Shown one piece after another: positions 46,749 through 54,498 of a stretch of DNA of 64,000 bases. The position numbers and the translations under genes are program-made. The stretch's first letter is position 1. Each line of letters opens with the position of its first letter. Below the pieces are notes generated by a model that saw only the letters and a list, made by a program, of their open reading frames with translations, was not told the origin of the DNA and made no database searches. This DNA comes from Natronorubrum halophilum (GTDB lineage Archaea > Halobacteriota > Halobacteria > Halobacteriales > Natrialbaceae): the NCBI RefSeq assembly GCF_003670115.1, contig NZ_QQTY01000002.1, positions 372,001 to 436,000 of the forward strand. Direction: 5' to 3'.

Positions 46749-47180
46749 TCACCGGTCGTTCCCGGCGATCAGAACCGGTCGGGTCGCGGATCTGACGATC
46801 CGATCGATCGTGCTCCCGAGGATCGCCCCCTGAAACGACGACCGTCCGCGAGCGCCGATCACGATCGCGTCCACATCAGTCTCGGCCGCGTACGCGAGAA
46901 TCTCTTCGGCGGGGACGCCCGACCGAACCGCCGTCTCGAACGTCACCCCGGCGTCGTCGGCTGCATCCTCGACCGCTCCGAGCGTCGTCTCCGCTCGCTC
47001 TCGTTGCCGTCGTGTTACCTCCTCGGGATCGACGATCGCGTTGTCGTACTCGGTTCGGCTCTCGAGGACGGCGATCCCGTAGAGCGTCGCGTCGAACCGT
47101 CGGGCGAGTTCAATCGCGTGGGCGGTGGCCTCAGTCGCCGCCTCGCTCCCGTCCGTCGCGACGAGAATCGACTCGTACAT
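46749..47180 (-). CDS. Universal stress protein (UspA family)
   Basis: 143 aa from ATG 47180 (MYESILVATDGSEAATEATAHAIEL); the frame extends upstream without match. GARGRSSFQGAILGSTIDRIVRSATRPVLIAG retains the nucleotide-binding motif. Between CorA and the degenerate UspA, all on the minus strand. Confidence 0.93.
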   Translation of the reverse strand: MYESILVATDGSEAATEATAHAIELARRFDATLYGIAVLESRTEYDNAIVDPEEVTRRQRERAETTLGAVEDAADDAGVTFETAVRSGVPAEEILAYAAETDVDAIVIGARGRSSFQGAILGSTIDRIVRSATRPVLIAGNDR

Positions 47181-47292
47181 GCGCGTTAGTAGCTGACGAC
47201 GGCACAAAGTCCTACGCCTCACGAGTCCCGGCGAAAGCCGTGGTGAGAAACCGTTGGGATCGTCGAACAACTCCCCTCCGATACCCGTCCGG

Positions 47293-48294
47293 TCAGAGCC
47301 ACCCTTCGCGCCAAAAATAGCCGAGCAAGAGCGCGGCCACGGCGGCCATTCCGAGCATCGTCGCCGGGTATCCGAACGTCCAGCCGAGTTCGGGCATGTT
47401 GTACGGGCTTCCATCGAAGTTCATCCCGTAGACGCCCACGACGAACGTCAGCGGGAGGACGATCGTTGCGACCACAGTCAGTTTCTTCATCACCTCGTTC
47501 GTCGACATGGCGAGCGTGTTGAGGTAGACGTCCCGCGATCCGGTCGCGAGATCCCGATAGGTCTCCGTGAGTTCGACCAGTTCGACGATTTCTTCGTACG
47601 CGTCTCGGTAGTACTTCCGCGTTTTTTCGTGCACGTGACCGACGTCACCGAGCGCCAGTATCGCGATCGCCTCTCGAGTCGGCCAGAGCAACCGTCGAAA
47701 GGCGAGCAGATCGTATCGAACGTCGTTGATCTCGTGGAGCGTCGCTTCCGAGGGGTCGTCGATCACCGCCGCTTCGATGCGCTCGAGCCGCCTTTCGATG
47801 TCGTCGATGACGTCGAAGTACTCCTCGACGAGTTCCGTGACGATACGGTACGCGAGAAAGTCGACTCCGCGTTCGTGGACGGAAGCGTGACCGTGGTCGC
47901 GGGCGACTGACGTGCGGACGGTCTCGACGGCGTCGACGGGGTCGGCCGCGTACGTCACCAGCCAGTTCGAACCGAAAAACAGCCCGAGGGTCGTTCCCCG
48001 CAGATCGTCAGTCGGGTCGCTCGTAGCGACCCCGGATTCGATACTGTTCACGCGAACGAGCGTGTAGTCGTCGAACTCCTCGACTTTGGTTCGGCCGCCG
48101 ACCGCGACGTCGTCGACCGAGAGCGAGTGGATGTCGAAGGCGTCAGCGAGTTGGTGAAGATCGCTCGCGGTGCCATCGGTCGCGTCGATCCACGTGAGAT
48201 CGCTCGAGTCGCGGAGCGTCGTCAGGTCCGCGCTGCGTTCTACGGTCGTCGTTCGGACCGTCCCGTCTCGCCGTCCGACCACCACGTCCATCAT
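47293..48294 (-). CDS. corA: CorA-family magnesium/cobalt transporter
   Basis: 333 aa starting at the first of two consecutive ATG codons (48294). A large N-terminal cytoplasmic domain (VDDVAVGGRTKVEEFDDYTLVRVNS ... FDVIDDIERRLERIEAAVI) leads through the long stalk helix to two C-terminal membrane helices. The signature GMN is in VYGMNFDGSPYNMPELGW between them. It forms a pentameric divalent-cation channel. Its ATGATG start overlaps the stop of a 51-codon membrane gene, so the two are translationally coupled. Confidence 0.94.
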   Translation of the reverse strand: MMDVVVGRRDGTVRTTTVERSADLTTLRDSSDLTWIDATDGTASDLHQLADAFDIHSLSVDDVAVGGRTKVEEFDDYTLVRVNSIESGVATSDPTDDLRGTTLGLFFGSNWLVTYAADPVDAVETVRTSVARDHGHASVHERGVDFLAYRIVTELVEEYFDVIDDIERRLERIEAAVIDDPSEATLHEINDVRYDLLAFRRLLWPTREAIAILALGDVGHVHEKTRKYYRDAYEEIVELVELTETYRDLATGSRDVYLNTLAMSTNEVMKKLTVVATIVLPLTFVVGVYGMNFDGSPYNMPELGWTFGYPATMLGMAAVAALLLGYFWREGWL

Positions 48295-48446
48295 TCGACA
48301 CGCACCCCGATCGCGAGCAGGGTCACGCCGATCATGAGTACGGTAATCGAGAACGATCGACCCGGATACGCGACTTCGGTTCCGAGACCGTATCCGACCA
48401 GCCCGAGACACGTAGCCGCGAGGCCGACCGCGAACCGTCGATTCAT
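48291..48446 (-). CDS. 51-aa two-helix membrane protein coupled to corA
   Basis: ATG 48446, TGA 48291-48293, which overlaps the corA ATG by 4 bases. Sequence begins MNRRFAVGLAATCLGLVGYGLG and continues with TEVAYPGRSFSITVL and MIGVTLLAIGVRVE: two hydrophobic helices joined by a short loop with a Pro-Gly-Arg turn. The overlap, codon usage and two clean membrane segments support a real gene too short for standard length cut-offs. It might modulate or help insert CorA; that is inference. Confidence 0.7.
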   Translation of the reverse strand: MNRRFAVGLAATCLGLVGYGLGTEVAYPGRSFSITVLMIGVTLLAIGVRVE

Positions 48447-48619
48447 ACGGATCCCACACCGTTCCGAGAAAAAAGCGTTCAGGGTGGTACGCCGGCGTCG
48501 AGGGTCGCTTGAGGTGGACGATCGAAACGTGCTTCGAAGTGATCACGCAGCCGTCGTGCGACCGGGCTGACAACGACCTTCAACGGCTACTATATGCGTC
48601 GCGGTCCGTAGGGACGGGT

Positions 48620-48835
48620 ATGACGGAGGACGTTCCGGTAACTCGGCGTGACCTGCTCATCCTCGCGGGTGTCTCGATCGGCGGTGGGACCATCATCGCG
48701 TCGTTGCTACTGTCTCCAGCGCTCTCCCCACAGTTTATCAACGCCATTTTCGTCGGGACGATGACGCTGGCGTTCTTCCTGTTTATTCCGGTGATGGGTA
48801 CGCGACTGTTCATCGACGACTGGAGGGAGGAGTAA
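48620..48835 (+). CDS. Small two-helix membrane protein
   Basis: 71 aa from ATG 48620 (MTEDVPVTRRDLLILAG); TATATG at 48590-48595 gives leaderless spacing and excludes the longer reading from 48509. Two hydrophobic helices (LLILAGVSIGGGTIIASLLL and FINAIFVGTMTLAFFLFIPVM) and the tail FIDDWREE. TRRDLLILAG resembles a Tat motif (RRxxL) but no cleavage site follows. Unknown function. Confidence 0.65.
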   Translation: MTEDVPVTRRDLLILAGVSIGGGTIIASLLLSPALSPQFINAIFVGTMTLAFFLFIPVMGTRLFIDDWREE

Positions 48836-48891
48836 CGTCGATTTCGCCCTGCTCCGATAGTCGAAACCGATAGCGGACGGCGTTTCTCACG

Positions 48892-49371
48892 TCACTCATC
48901 GGCGGCCGATTCTCGAGCGCCGACGACGGCGACGACGTTCCGAACGTAGCGCATGCTCGTCGCGATCGACATGATGCCGTCCATCAGCGCCTGCTGACTG
49001 GCTCCGTCCGGATAGATCCGGTACTCGACTTGCACCGTCTCCGCACGCCGAAGCTGACAGGACTCTCCGTCCGGATCGAGAAACGTGTAGAAACCCGGCG
49101 TCGCCGCCAGCATCGGCCCGACGTACTCGAGGAGTTCGCCGCGCCGCTGATCGTCTCGAAGCAAATCCTTCGTCCGCTCGGTATCGAACCCGCTCCGACC
49201 GACGATTCGAACGGGGCCGAACTCGTCTTCTTTGATCACGTGGACCGGAAGCTGTGAGAGTTCGACCTGCACGTTGAACTCGGTGTCCTCGTCGGAATGG
49301 GTCGTCACGCGACGGATCGCCGTCTCGTCCAGCCAGTGGCGGACCTGCGTCTCGCTAATGTGTCTTGTCAT
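48892..49371 (-). CDS. DUF2299/chaperone-like protein at the end of the acidic cluster
   Basis: 159 aa, soluble. MTRHISETQVRHWLDETAIRRVTTHSDEDTEFNVQVEL, followed by VHVIKEDEFGPVRIVGRSGFD and an alpha/beta layout ending VRNVVAVVGA. It weakly resembles archaeal DUF2299 proteins and type III secretion chaperone-like folds, but this is not secure. Unlike its upstream neighbours it is not low complexity, so it may be the chaperone or regulator of the cluster. It starts 4 bases after the stop of the upstream gene. Confidence 0.65.
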   Translation of the reverse strand: MTRHISETQVRHWLDETAIRRVTTHSDEDTEFNVQVELSQLPVHVIKEDEFGPVRIVGRSGFDTERTKDLLRDDQRRGELLEYVGPMLAATPGFYTFLDPDGESCQLRRAETVQVEYRIYPDGASQQALMDGIMSIATSMRYVRNVVAVVGARESAADE

Positions 49372-49375
49372 CTGA

Positions 49376-50281
49376 TCAGTGTTTGTCGGGCATCGTCGAA
49401 TACCGCGCAGTGCCTTTCATATCCGCGCGTTCCGAGGGTGGTGGTGCCATCGTCGAGTAGTGGGTCACGCCGGCAGTTGCGGTGCCGCGGTCCCGATCAC
49501 CGCCGAGTCCGCCCCCGATCAATCCGTCGTCTTCCTCCTCGTCAGCTTCCGCGTCGGCCGGTTCCACATCGCCGCCCTCGTCGGGTTCATCCGTCGTCCC
49601 GTCATCGCTTCCGACGGCACCGGCACTCGCCTCCTCGAGTCGCTGCTGGAGCCCCTCGAGATCGTCACCGACCCCCTCGAACGAGGACTCCGCCGCCGAC
49701 CGTAGCTTGTCGCCGAGGTCGGCCGTCTCGCCCGCCGTGTCAGCGTCGGAGTCGCCCTCGGCCGTCTCTTCGCCGTCGTCGCTCTCGATGACGTCGCCGA
49801 GTCCGGTGGCCTCACTGACTGTTTCGGCGGCCGACGCGACCGCCTCTCGAGCGCCGCCGTCGCCGTCGCTTCCGGACTCGTCCGCCTTAGAACCGTTCGA
49901 CTCAGCGCCGTCGGCGACCGACTCCCGTAACCGGCCGGTCGCGTCCTCGAGAGCGCGTTCGTCGTCCCGTTCGGCGAGTTTCGAGAGCTTCAACAGTCGC
50001 TGGAGGTCCTCGACTTGCTCCGGATCGCCCCGAGAAATCGCCGCCGGAATCGAGTCCGGTTCGGTGCCGTCCGGCAACGTATCTAGGCCGAGCGCCTCGA
50101 GCAGTTCGTCCGGCTCCGCGTCCTCGAGCAATTCGCTCGCCCGTCGAGCGGTCTCGATGAGGTCCGTCCGGGCCGACTCGGTGTCTGCGTCGTCCGATTC
50201 GGTCGTGGCGGCGAGCGACCTACTGGATGCGTCGGCGTCACCGAGTACCTCGCGTATCTGTTCGTGTAGTTTCTGGCTCAT
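49376..50281 (-). CDS. Acidic low-complexity protein with C-terminal YSTM pair
   Basis: 301 aa, no signal peptide. Residues 1-120 are helical (MSQKLHEQIREVLGDADASSRSL; LIETARRASELLEDAEPDELLEALGLDTLP; VEDLQRLLKLSKLAERDDERALE). The middle (about 120-265) is Asp/Glu/Ser/Gly-rich and probably disordered. The end departs in composition and holds THYSTMAPPP (273-282) and ARYSTMPDKH (292-301), a repeated motif 19 residues apart that looks like a recognition or targeting peptide. Family not recognised. Fourth gene of the five-gene run. Confidence 0.7.
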   Translation of the reverse strand: MSQKLHEQIREVLGDADASSRSLAATTESDDADTESARTDLIETARRASELLEDAEPDELLEALGLDTLPDGTEPDSIPAAISRGDPEQVEDLQRLLKLSKLAERDDERALEDATGRLRESVADGAESNGSKADESGSDGDGGAREAVASAAETVSEATGLGDVIESDDGEETAEGDSDADTAGETADLGDKLRSAAESSFEGVGDDLEGLQQRLEEASAGAVGSDDGTTDEPDEGGDVEPADAEADEEEDDGLIGGGLGGDRDRGTATAGVTHYSTMAPPPSERADMKGTARYSTMPDKH

Positions 50282-50361
50282 TTGTGATCCCCGTTGTCAC
50301 CGCGGTAGCGTCCTCGAACCCCGATTCTCGAGTGTTACCCCGGGATGGCGATCCGATTCGG

Positions 50362-51105
50362 TTACTCCGCTTCCGCTTCCGCCTCCGATTCCTCGTCCGC
50401 CACCGTCTCGATGATCTCTTCGGTCATCTCTTCCCGGCTGAGATTCGCCTTCACGCCGACGTCCTTGGCGACCGACTGCAGATCCTGGTAGGACATCACG
50501 CCGAGGAAATCCTCGAGGGTATCCGCTCGGAGGTCCTCGATGTCCGCAGCCGACGGCTCGGTCTCCTCGTCCGATTCGTTCTCGTCCGTATCCTCGGCCT
50601 CGGACTCCGTCTCGTCGCCGTCGGCGTCATCGGCGTCCTCCTCGTCGCTCGCTTCGTCTTCGGCTTCACGTTCCGCGTCGTCCGAATCTCCCTCGTCTTC
50701 GGCATCTGACTCCTCCGCGTCGCCCTCGTCTTCATCGCCCTCGAGAAGCCCCTCGAGGCTGCTTCCTTCGGTAACGTTCTGGGCCAGCGACTGGACTGAC
50801 TCCTTGGCTTCGTTGTCCTCGACCGTTTGCCTGACGGCGTCGCGGATCGCCGTCGCGAGATCCGACCGTATCTCCGTGCGGTCTTTCCCCGCCTCGATCC
50901 CGTCCGAGATCGTCTCGTGGATCGCACGACCGATCGCGGCACCCAGTTCGCGACCGACCTGTTCGCCGAACTCGCGGCCGACCGCGGCACCGACTTCGCC
51001 GCCGTCGATGCTGTCCTCGATGCTTCCGTCGCCGAGCATATCGGCCACGTCGATCTGATCGCTCACCTCCTGGGATACCAGCTCTTTCAGCCCGGACTCA
51101 CTCAT
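50362..51105 (-). CDS. Acidic glycine-zipper protein with SAP/Rho-N-like C-terminus
   Basis: 247 aa from ATG 51105, chosen over a GTG at 51114 because GAGGTGA at 51111-51117 is well spaced for it. IDVADMLGDGSIEDSIDGGE (18-37) leads into a helix with Gly at 35, 39, 43, 47, 51, 55 and 59, an exact i+4 series. A helical stretch to about 110 is followed by a Glu/Asp/Ala/Ser region. Residues about 196-235 (TLEDFLGVMSYQDLQSVAKDVGV, REEMTEEIIETV) look like a SAP or Rho N-terminal helix-extended-loop-helix domain, which binds nucleic acid in other proteins. Paralogous to the neighbouring product upstream. Confidence 0.72.
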   Translation of the reverse strand: MSESGLKELVSQEVSDQIDVADMLGDGSIEDSIDGGEVGAAVGREFGEQVGRELGAAIGRAIHETISDGIEAGKDRTEIRSDLATAIRDAVRQTVEDNEAKESVQSLAQNVTEGSSLEGLLEGDEDEGDAEESDAEDEGDSDDAEREAEDEASDEEDADDADGDETESEAEDTDENESDEETEPSAADIEDLRADTLEDFLGVMSYQDLQSVAKDVGVKANLSREEMTEEIIETVADEESEAEAEAE

Positions 51106-51165
51106 CGCGCTCACCTCGAGGCGGAATTGGCGACCCGTCGTCGGAGGTCGGACTTTGCGACATGG

Positions 51166-51624
51166 TTATTCCTCCGCGTCTTCGTCTTCTCTCTCGTCGT
51201 CTCCGTTCTCGGACTCCGCCTCGTCCGATTCCTCCTCCGCGTCGTCGCCTGTCTCGTCTTCGTCCTCGCTCTCGGCTTCGTCGGCGTCTTCTTCGGTTTC
51301 CTCGTCGGCATCGGACTCTTCCGACTCCTCGTCCGCCGCTTCATCTGCATCGCCTCCTTCGTCCGCAGAGTCCTCGGCCTTTTCCTCCTCGTCGGTCCCG
51401 AACAGTTCGTCGACGACCATATCGCCCACCGTCCGCCCGATGGACTCGCCGACCTTCCGTCCGACGAGCGCGCCGATCTGGCCGCCGAGCACTTCCCCGA
51501 GCGGTTGGTCTCCGTCGATCTCGTCTTCCCACTGGGTTCCCTCGATCAGGTCGTCGACGTCGATGTTCTCGGTGATCTTTTCGTAATCGATGCGCTGCGT
51601 GACTGATTGGGATTCTTCACTCAT
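51166..51624 (-). CDS. Acidic glycine-zipper protein, short paralogue
   Basis: 152 aa. IDYEKITENIDVDDLIEGTQ and WEDEIDGDQPLGE precede a helix with Gly at 43, 47, 51, 55, 59, 63 and 67, every fourth residue. The order and motif IDV-x-D-[LM]-[IL] ... ED-x-IDG match the following gene's product, so they are paralogues. The C-terminal half (from about 77) is almost entirely Glu, Asp, Ala and Ser. GGAGG at 51636-51640, inside the end of the upstream gene, serves as ribosome binding site. No signal peptide and no long hydrophobic helix. Confidence 0.72.
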   Translation of the reverse strand: MSEESQSVTQRIDYEKITENIDVDDLIEGTQWEDEIDGDQPLGEVLGGQIGALVGRKVGESIGRTVGDMVVDELFGTDEEEKAEDSADEGGDADEAADEESEESDADEETEEDADEAESEDEDETGDDAEEESDEAESENGDDEREDEDAEE

Positions 51625-51626
51625 GC

Positions 51627-52637
51627 TTAGGCTGCCTCCTGGGATGTCGCGTCCGACTGCTCGCTCGATCCGTCCTGCTCTCCGTCCGGTTCTAACTGCT
51701 CGATCAACTGTTTGATCACCTGACTGACGACCGCCGCTACGAGATCTTCGATCGGGAAGCCCGGAATGAGCCCTAGCAGCTTCTCTTTCAGCCAGCTACC
51801 GGCGGCGGAGATCCGGCCGGGGGACTCATCGGCCGCTTCGTCGTCCGCGTCTTCCGTCTCGGACTCGTCGTCCGCCCCCTCCTCGGCCTCCGCTTCGTCA
51901 CCCTCGTCGGGAGCTTCTTCGCTCTCTCCACCGCCGATACCCAGAAGCTTGCTGAGCAGTTCCTTCGGCTTGCTCACCAGACCGCTGAGGAGTTCTTTCG
52001 GTTTCTCGAGCAGTCCGCCGAGCATCTCTTTTGCCTTCCCCGGAAGGCTCTTGAGCACCTCCAGTGGCTTCTTCAGCAGTGACGTTACCTTGTCCAGCAC
52101 GGCGCTGGGGCCATCCAGCAGCCCCGTCACCGCGGACAACAGGTTCCCGAGCAGGTTGTTTTCGCCCGGACGGGCCGAGACGTCGAGCGTAACCGGGTTC
52201 AGGTTCACCTCGAGGCCGAGCACGTCGAGGAACAGCCCGTCGAGATCGAGGTGGAGGACGCCGGACGCGTCGTCGCCCTCGTACACGTCTTCGGCGTCGT
52301 CGGCGTGACCCTCTTCGCGGTCGTCTTCGGCGAGATCACCGGTGTCGTCTCGTCCCTCCTCCCCATCCTCAGCGTCGTCCTCGACATCCGCTTCTTCAGC
52401 CTCCTCTCCCTCGTTCTCGGATTCTTCCGCGTCGTCTCCGGACGCTTCGTCAGCTTCGGATGCCGATTCCTCGTCCTCGTCGCTTTCCTCGGACAGCTCC
52501 GCCTGACCGCCGTCAGTCAGCACCCTGCGGTCCGTTCGATCCGCTTGCTCGCCGTCGTGACGATGGCTCGAGGAGTCTCCGATTGCTACGGAATCAGAAC
52601 ATTCCTCGGAGCCATCATCTCCTAGTCCCGTTGTCAT
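51627..52637 (-). CDS. Acidic protein with LLGLEVNL-type domain and amphipathic KPxELL repeats
   Basis: 336 aa, first gene of the five-gene run. Residues 1-125 are extremely acidic. Residues about 128-175 (LHLDLDGLFLDVLGLEVNL, then NPVTLDVSARPGENNLLGNL and LSAVTGLLDG) match a hydrophobic domain of unknown function that I know from hypothetical proteins of bacteria and haloarchaea. Residues 180-233 are amphipathic repeats: LLKKPLEVLKSL, LLEKPKELLSGL, LVSKPKELLSKLLG. A second acidic stretch precedes a C-terminal amphipathic helix (SWLKEKLLGLIPGFPIEDLV ... VIKQLIEQL). No signal peptide, which suggests a cytoplasmic or membrane-surface protein. Confidence 0.72.
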   Translation of the reverse strand: MTTGLGDDGSEECSDSVAIGDSSSHRHDGEQADRTDRRVLTDGGQAELSEESDEDEESASEADEASGDDAEESENEGEEAEEADVEDDAEDGEEGRDDTGDLAEDDREEGHADDAEDVYEGDDASGVLHLDLDGLFLDVLGLEVNLNPVTLDVSARPGENNLLGNLLSAVTGLLDGPSAVLDKVTSLLKKPLEVLKSLPGKAKEMLGGLLEKPKELLSGLVSKPKELLSKLLGIGGGESEEAPDEGDEAEAEEGADDESETEDADDEAADESPGRISAAGSWLKEKLLGLIPGFPIEDLVAAVVSQVIKQLIEQLEPDGEQDGSSEQSDATSQEAA

Positions 52638-52780
52638 TATACGCGAAAAACGACGAGAGTTAGCGTTGTGGTAATTGCCCTTGCGTGTGCGACTATCGCG
52701 GGACCGGACACTCGAGACCGAACGACGCCGCGGACGACGGAGCAGAGAAGCCGCTCGAACCGAGCCGACTGCGGAGTTCG

Positions 52781-54079
52781 TTACTCGAGCGAGGCGACGT
52801 GCAGGGCGTACTCGCCGCGCGTCCGGCCGTCGTCGTGGTACGCTACGGGTTCTTCGATCGCAGCGAGTGAACCACGGTCGACAGCGCCGCCGGTCGCGAT
52901 TCCCTCGGTGCGTTCGGTTCCGATCGGGCCGGACTCGAGGTCAAACCGCCGAACGGCGTGCGTCTCGGGGTCGCGAACGCGGAAGTTCTGGGCGCAGGGC
53001 GTCGCGATCGTATCGCCGGCGGCGGCGAGTCCGTGAACGAAGCCCCGAACCTCGTCATCCCAGAGCAGTTCACCGTCGGCATCGATATCGAAAGCCGCGA
53101 TCCGATGTTCGTTCGGGTGCCGTCCCTCGGTCTCGCGACCCTCGACGGCGTACGTGTTGCCGGTGACGAACGCGACCCGCCCGTCGTTCGCGTAGGCGTG
53201 GTTCGGGTAGGCGTACAGCGTCTCGCCGCCGATATCCGTCTCGACGGCGAGGTCGACGCGCCACCGCTCGGCACCGCCGGGACCGAGCAGGTAGCCGCGT
53301 TTGTCGCCGTGACTCGAGACCGCGATCGAGTCGCCGTCGAACGAGACGTCGCCGACGCGTCGGTCGCCTTCGGTACCGGGATCCCAGGTCCACTCGAGGT
53401 CGCCGCTCTCGGCCTCGAGAACGACCAGTCCGGTGTCGTGGTCGCCCGTACAGCGGTTGTAACCGACCGCGAGGCGCTCGCCCTCGTCGTCCGACTCGAT
53501 CGCGATCGGCGACGCGTCGGTCTCGTACGTCCAGCGAAGCGAGCCGTCGGGATCGAAGGCGTAGACGGTGCTGTGCCACCGGCGGATCTCGCCGTCGCGC
53601 TCGTACCGTCTCGCTGCGGCGTACAGCGTCTCACCGTCGGTATCGGTCTCGAGTCCGACGACGTACGGACGGTAGAAGATGGTCTCTTTGACCGCCGCGC
53701 CGAGATCCGCGACCGTGTCGTAGCGCCAGCGCTGTTCGCCGGTTTCGCCATCGTAGGCCGCGATGGTTCCTGTCTCGCCGCGGCCGGCGACGACGACCGT
53801 CGCCGCGACTCCGTCGTTCTCACCGTCGCCATCGCCACTATCGAGCGTCTCGATTCCGACCGCGTGATCCGGATGATCGACCGTCCAGCGGGACTCGAGC
53901 GAGTCGATACTGCGAGCGGTCACCGTTCCGTCCCACTCGCCCGTGACGACGAGGTCGTCGGCGACGTGGACCGCAGAGCGGGTCCACATGTGTCGGCTGC
54001 GAGCCGCCTCGATATCGCCGAGCGGGGCGGATCGAAACTCGAGTTCGCGCTCGCGGTCGGGTTCAGCAGTTCCAGCCAT
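52781..54079 (-). CDS. PQQ-like beta-propeller repeat protein
   Basis: 432 aa without signal peptide, so cytoplasmic. Repeated propeller blades with the W-motif: TVTARSIDSLESRWTVD, IAAYDGETGEQRWRYD, VYAFDPDGSLRWTYE, LVVLEAESGDLEWTWD and IAAFDIDADGELLWDD. Such proteins are scaffolds or bind PQQ-like cofactors; function unknown here. It follows the DUF3209 gene by 2 bases at the end of the cobalamin operon, and 143 bases separate it from the acidic cluster. Context hints at a role in cobalt or cobalamin handling. Confidence 0.85.
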   Translation of the reverse strand: MAGTAEPDRERELEFRSAPLGDIEAARSRHMWTRSAVHVADDLVVTGEWDGTVTARSIDSLESRWTVDHPDHAVGIETLDSGDGDGENDGVAATVVVAGRGETGTIAAYDGETGEQRWRYDTVADLGAAVKETIFYRPYVVGLETDTDGETLYAAARRYERDGEIRRWHSTVYAFDPDGSLRWTYETDASPIAIESDDEGERLAVGYNRCTGDHDTGLVVLEAESGDLEWTWDPGTEGDRRVGDVSFDGDSIAVSSHGDKRGYLLGPGGAERWRVDLAVETDIGGETLYAYPNHAYANDGRVAFVTGNTYAVEGRETEGRHPNEHRIAAFDIDADGELLWDDEVRGFVHGLAAAGDTIATPCAQNFRVRDPETHAVRRFDLESGPIGTERTEGIATGGAVDRGSLAAIEEPVAYHDDGRTRGEYALHVASLE

Positions 54080-54081
54080 GC

Positions 54082-54453
54082 TTACTCTTCAACGGGGAAC
54101 GTTTCGTGGAGCAGGTCGTGGGACTCGCCCAGTCCGTCGACGATGCTCTCGCCCTGTGCGGTCAGTCGCTGTACCGTCCGCTCGGCGTTGCGAACCTCGA
54201 GCAGCCGTCCCTTGGTGTAGTTGTACTCCGGGTCATCGCCGTCCATCGCGGCGACCGTCTCCTCTAAGTCGACCAGCGCAGCGTCGAGGTGGCGTTCGAT
54301 CGCCGCGAGACTCTCGGCCTCGACGAGGGCTTCGATCGGGCCTTCGAGGTGGCCCTCGAGTTCCTTCTCCGCGTGGTCGCGGGCGTGTTGGTCCCCGACG
54401 CCGAGGACGTTCATCAATCCGAGTCGTAGCGCTTCGATTTCGTGGCAGCTCAT
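54082..54453 (-). CDS. DUF3209 family protein of the cobalamin operon
   Basis: 123 aa, all-helical, starting MSCHEIEALRLGLMNVLGVGDQHARDHAEKEL. It matches DUF3209, a family repeatedly found in haloarchaeal cobalamin clusters. The conserved Cys3-His4 and further His residues (QHARDH, SHDLLH) could bind metal, but that is inference. It lies between cbiX (45 bases) and the beta-propeller gene (2 bases). Confidence 0.82.
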   Translation of the reverse strand: MSCHEIEALRLGLMNVLGVGDQHARDHAEKELEGHLEGPIEALVEAESLAAIERHLDAALVDLEETVAAMDGDDPEYNYTKGRLLEVRNAERTVQRLTAQGESIVDGLGESHDLLHETFPVEE

Positions 54454-54498
54454 GTGTGGTTCTGTAATCGCAGTTCGCGTTTCTAGGCTGTTCGTCCC

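Noticed and set aside
49482-50414. 310-codon Ser/Pro-rich plus-strand frame
   Set aside because: Antisense shadow of the acidic protein at 49376-50281, with no motif or start signal.
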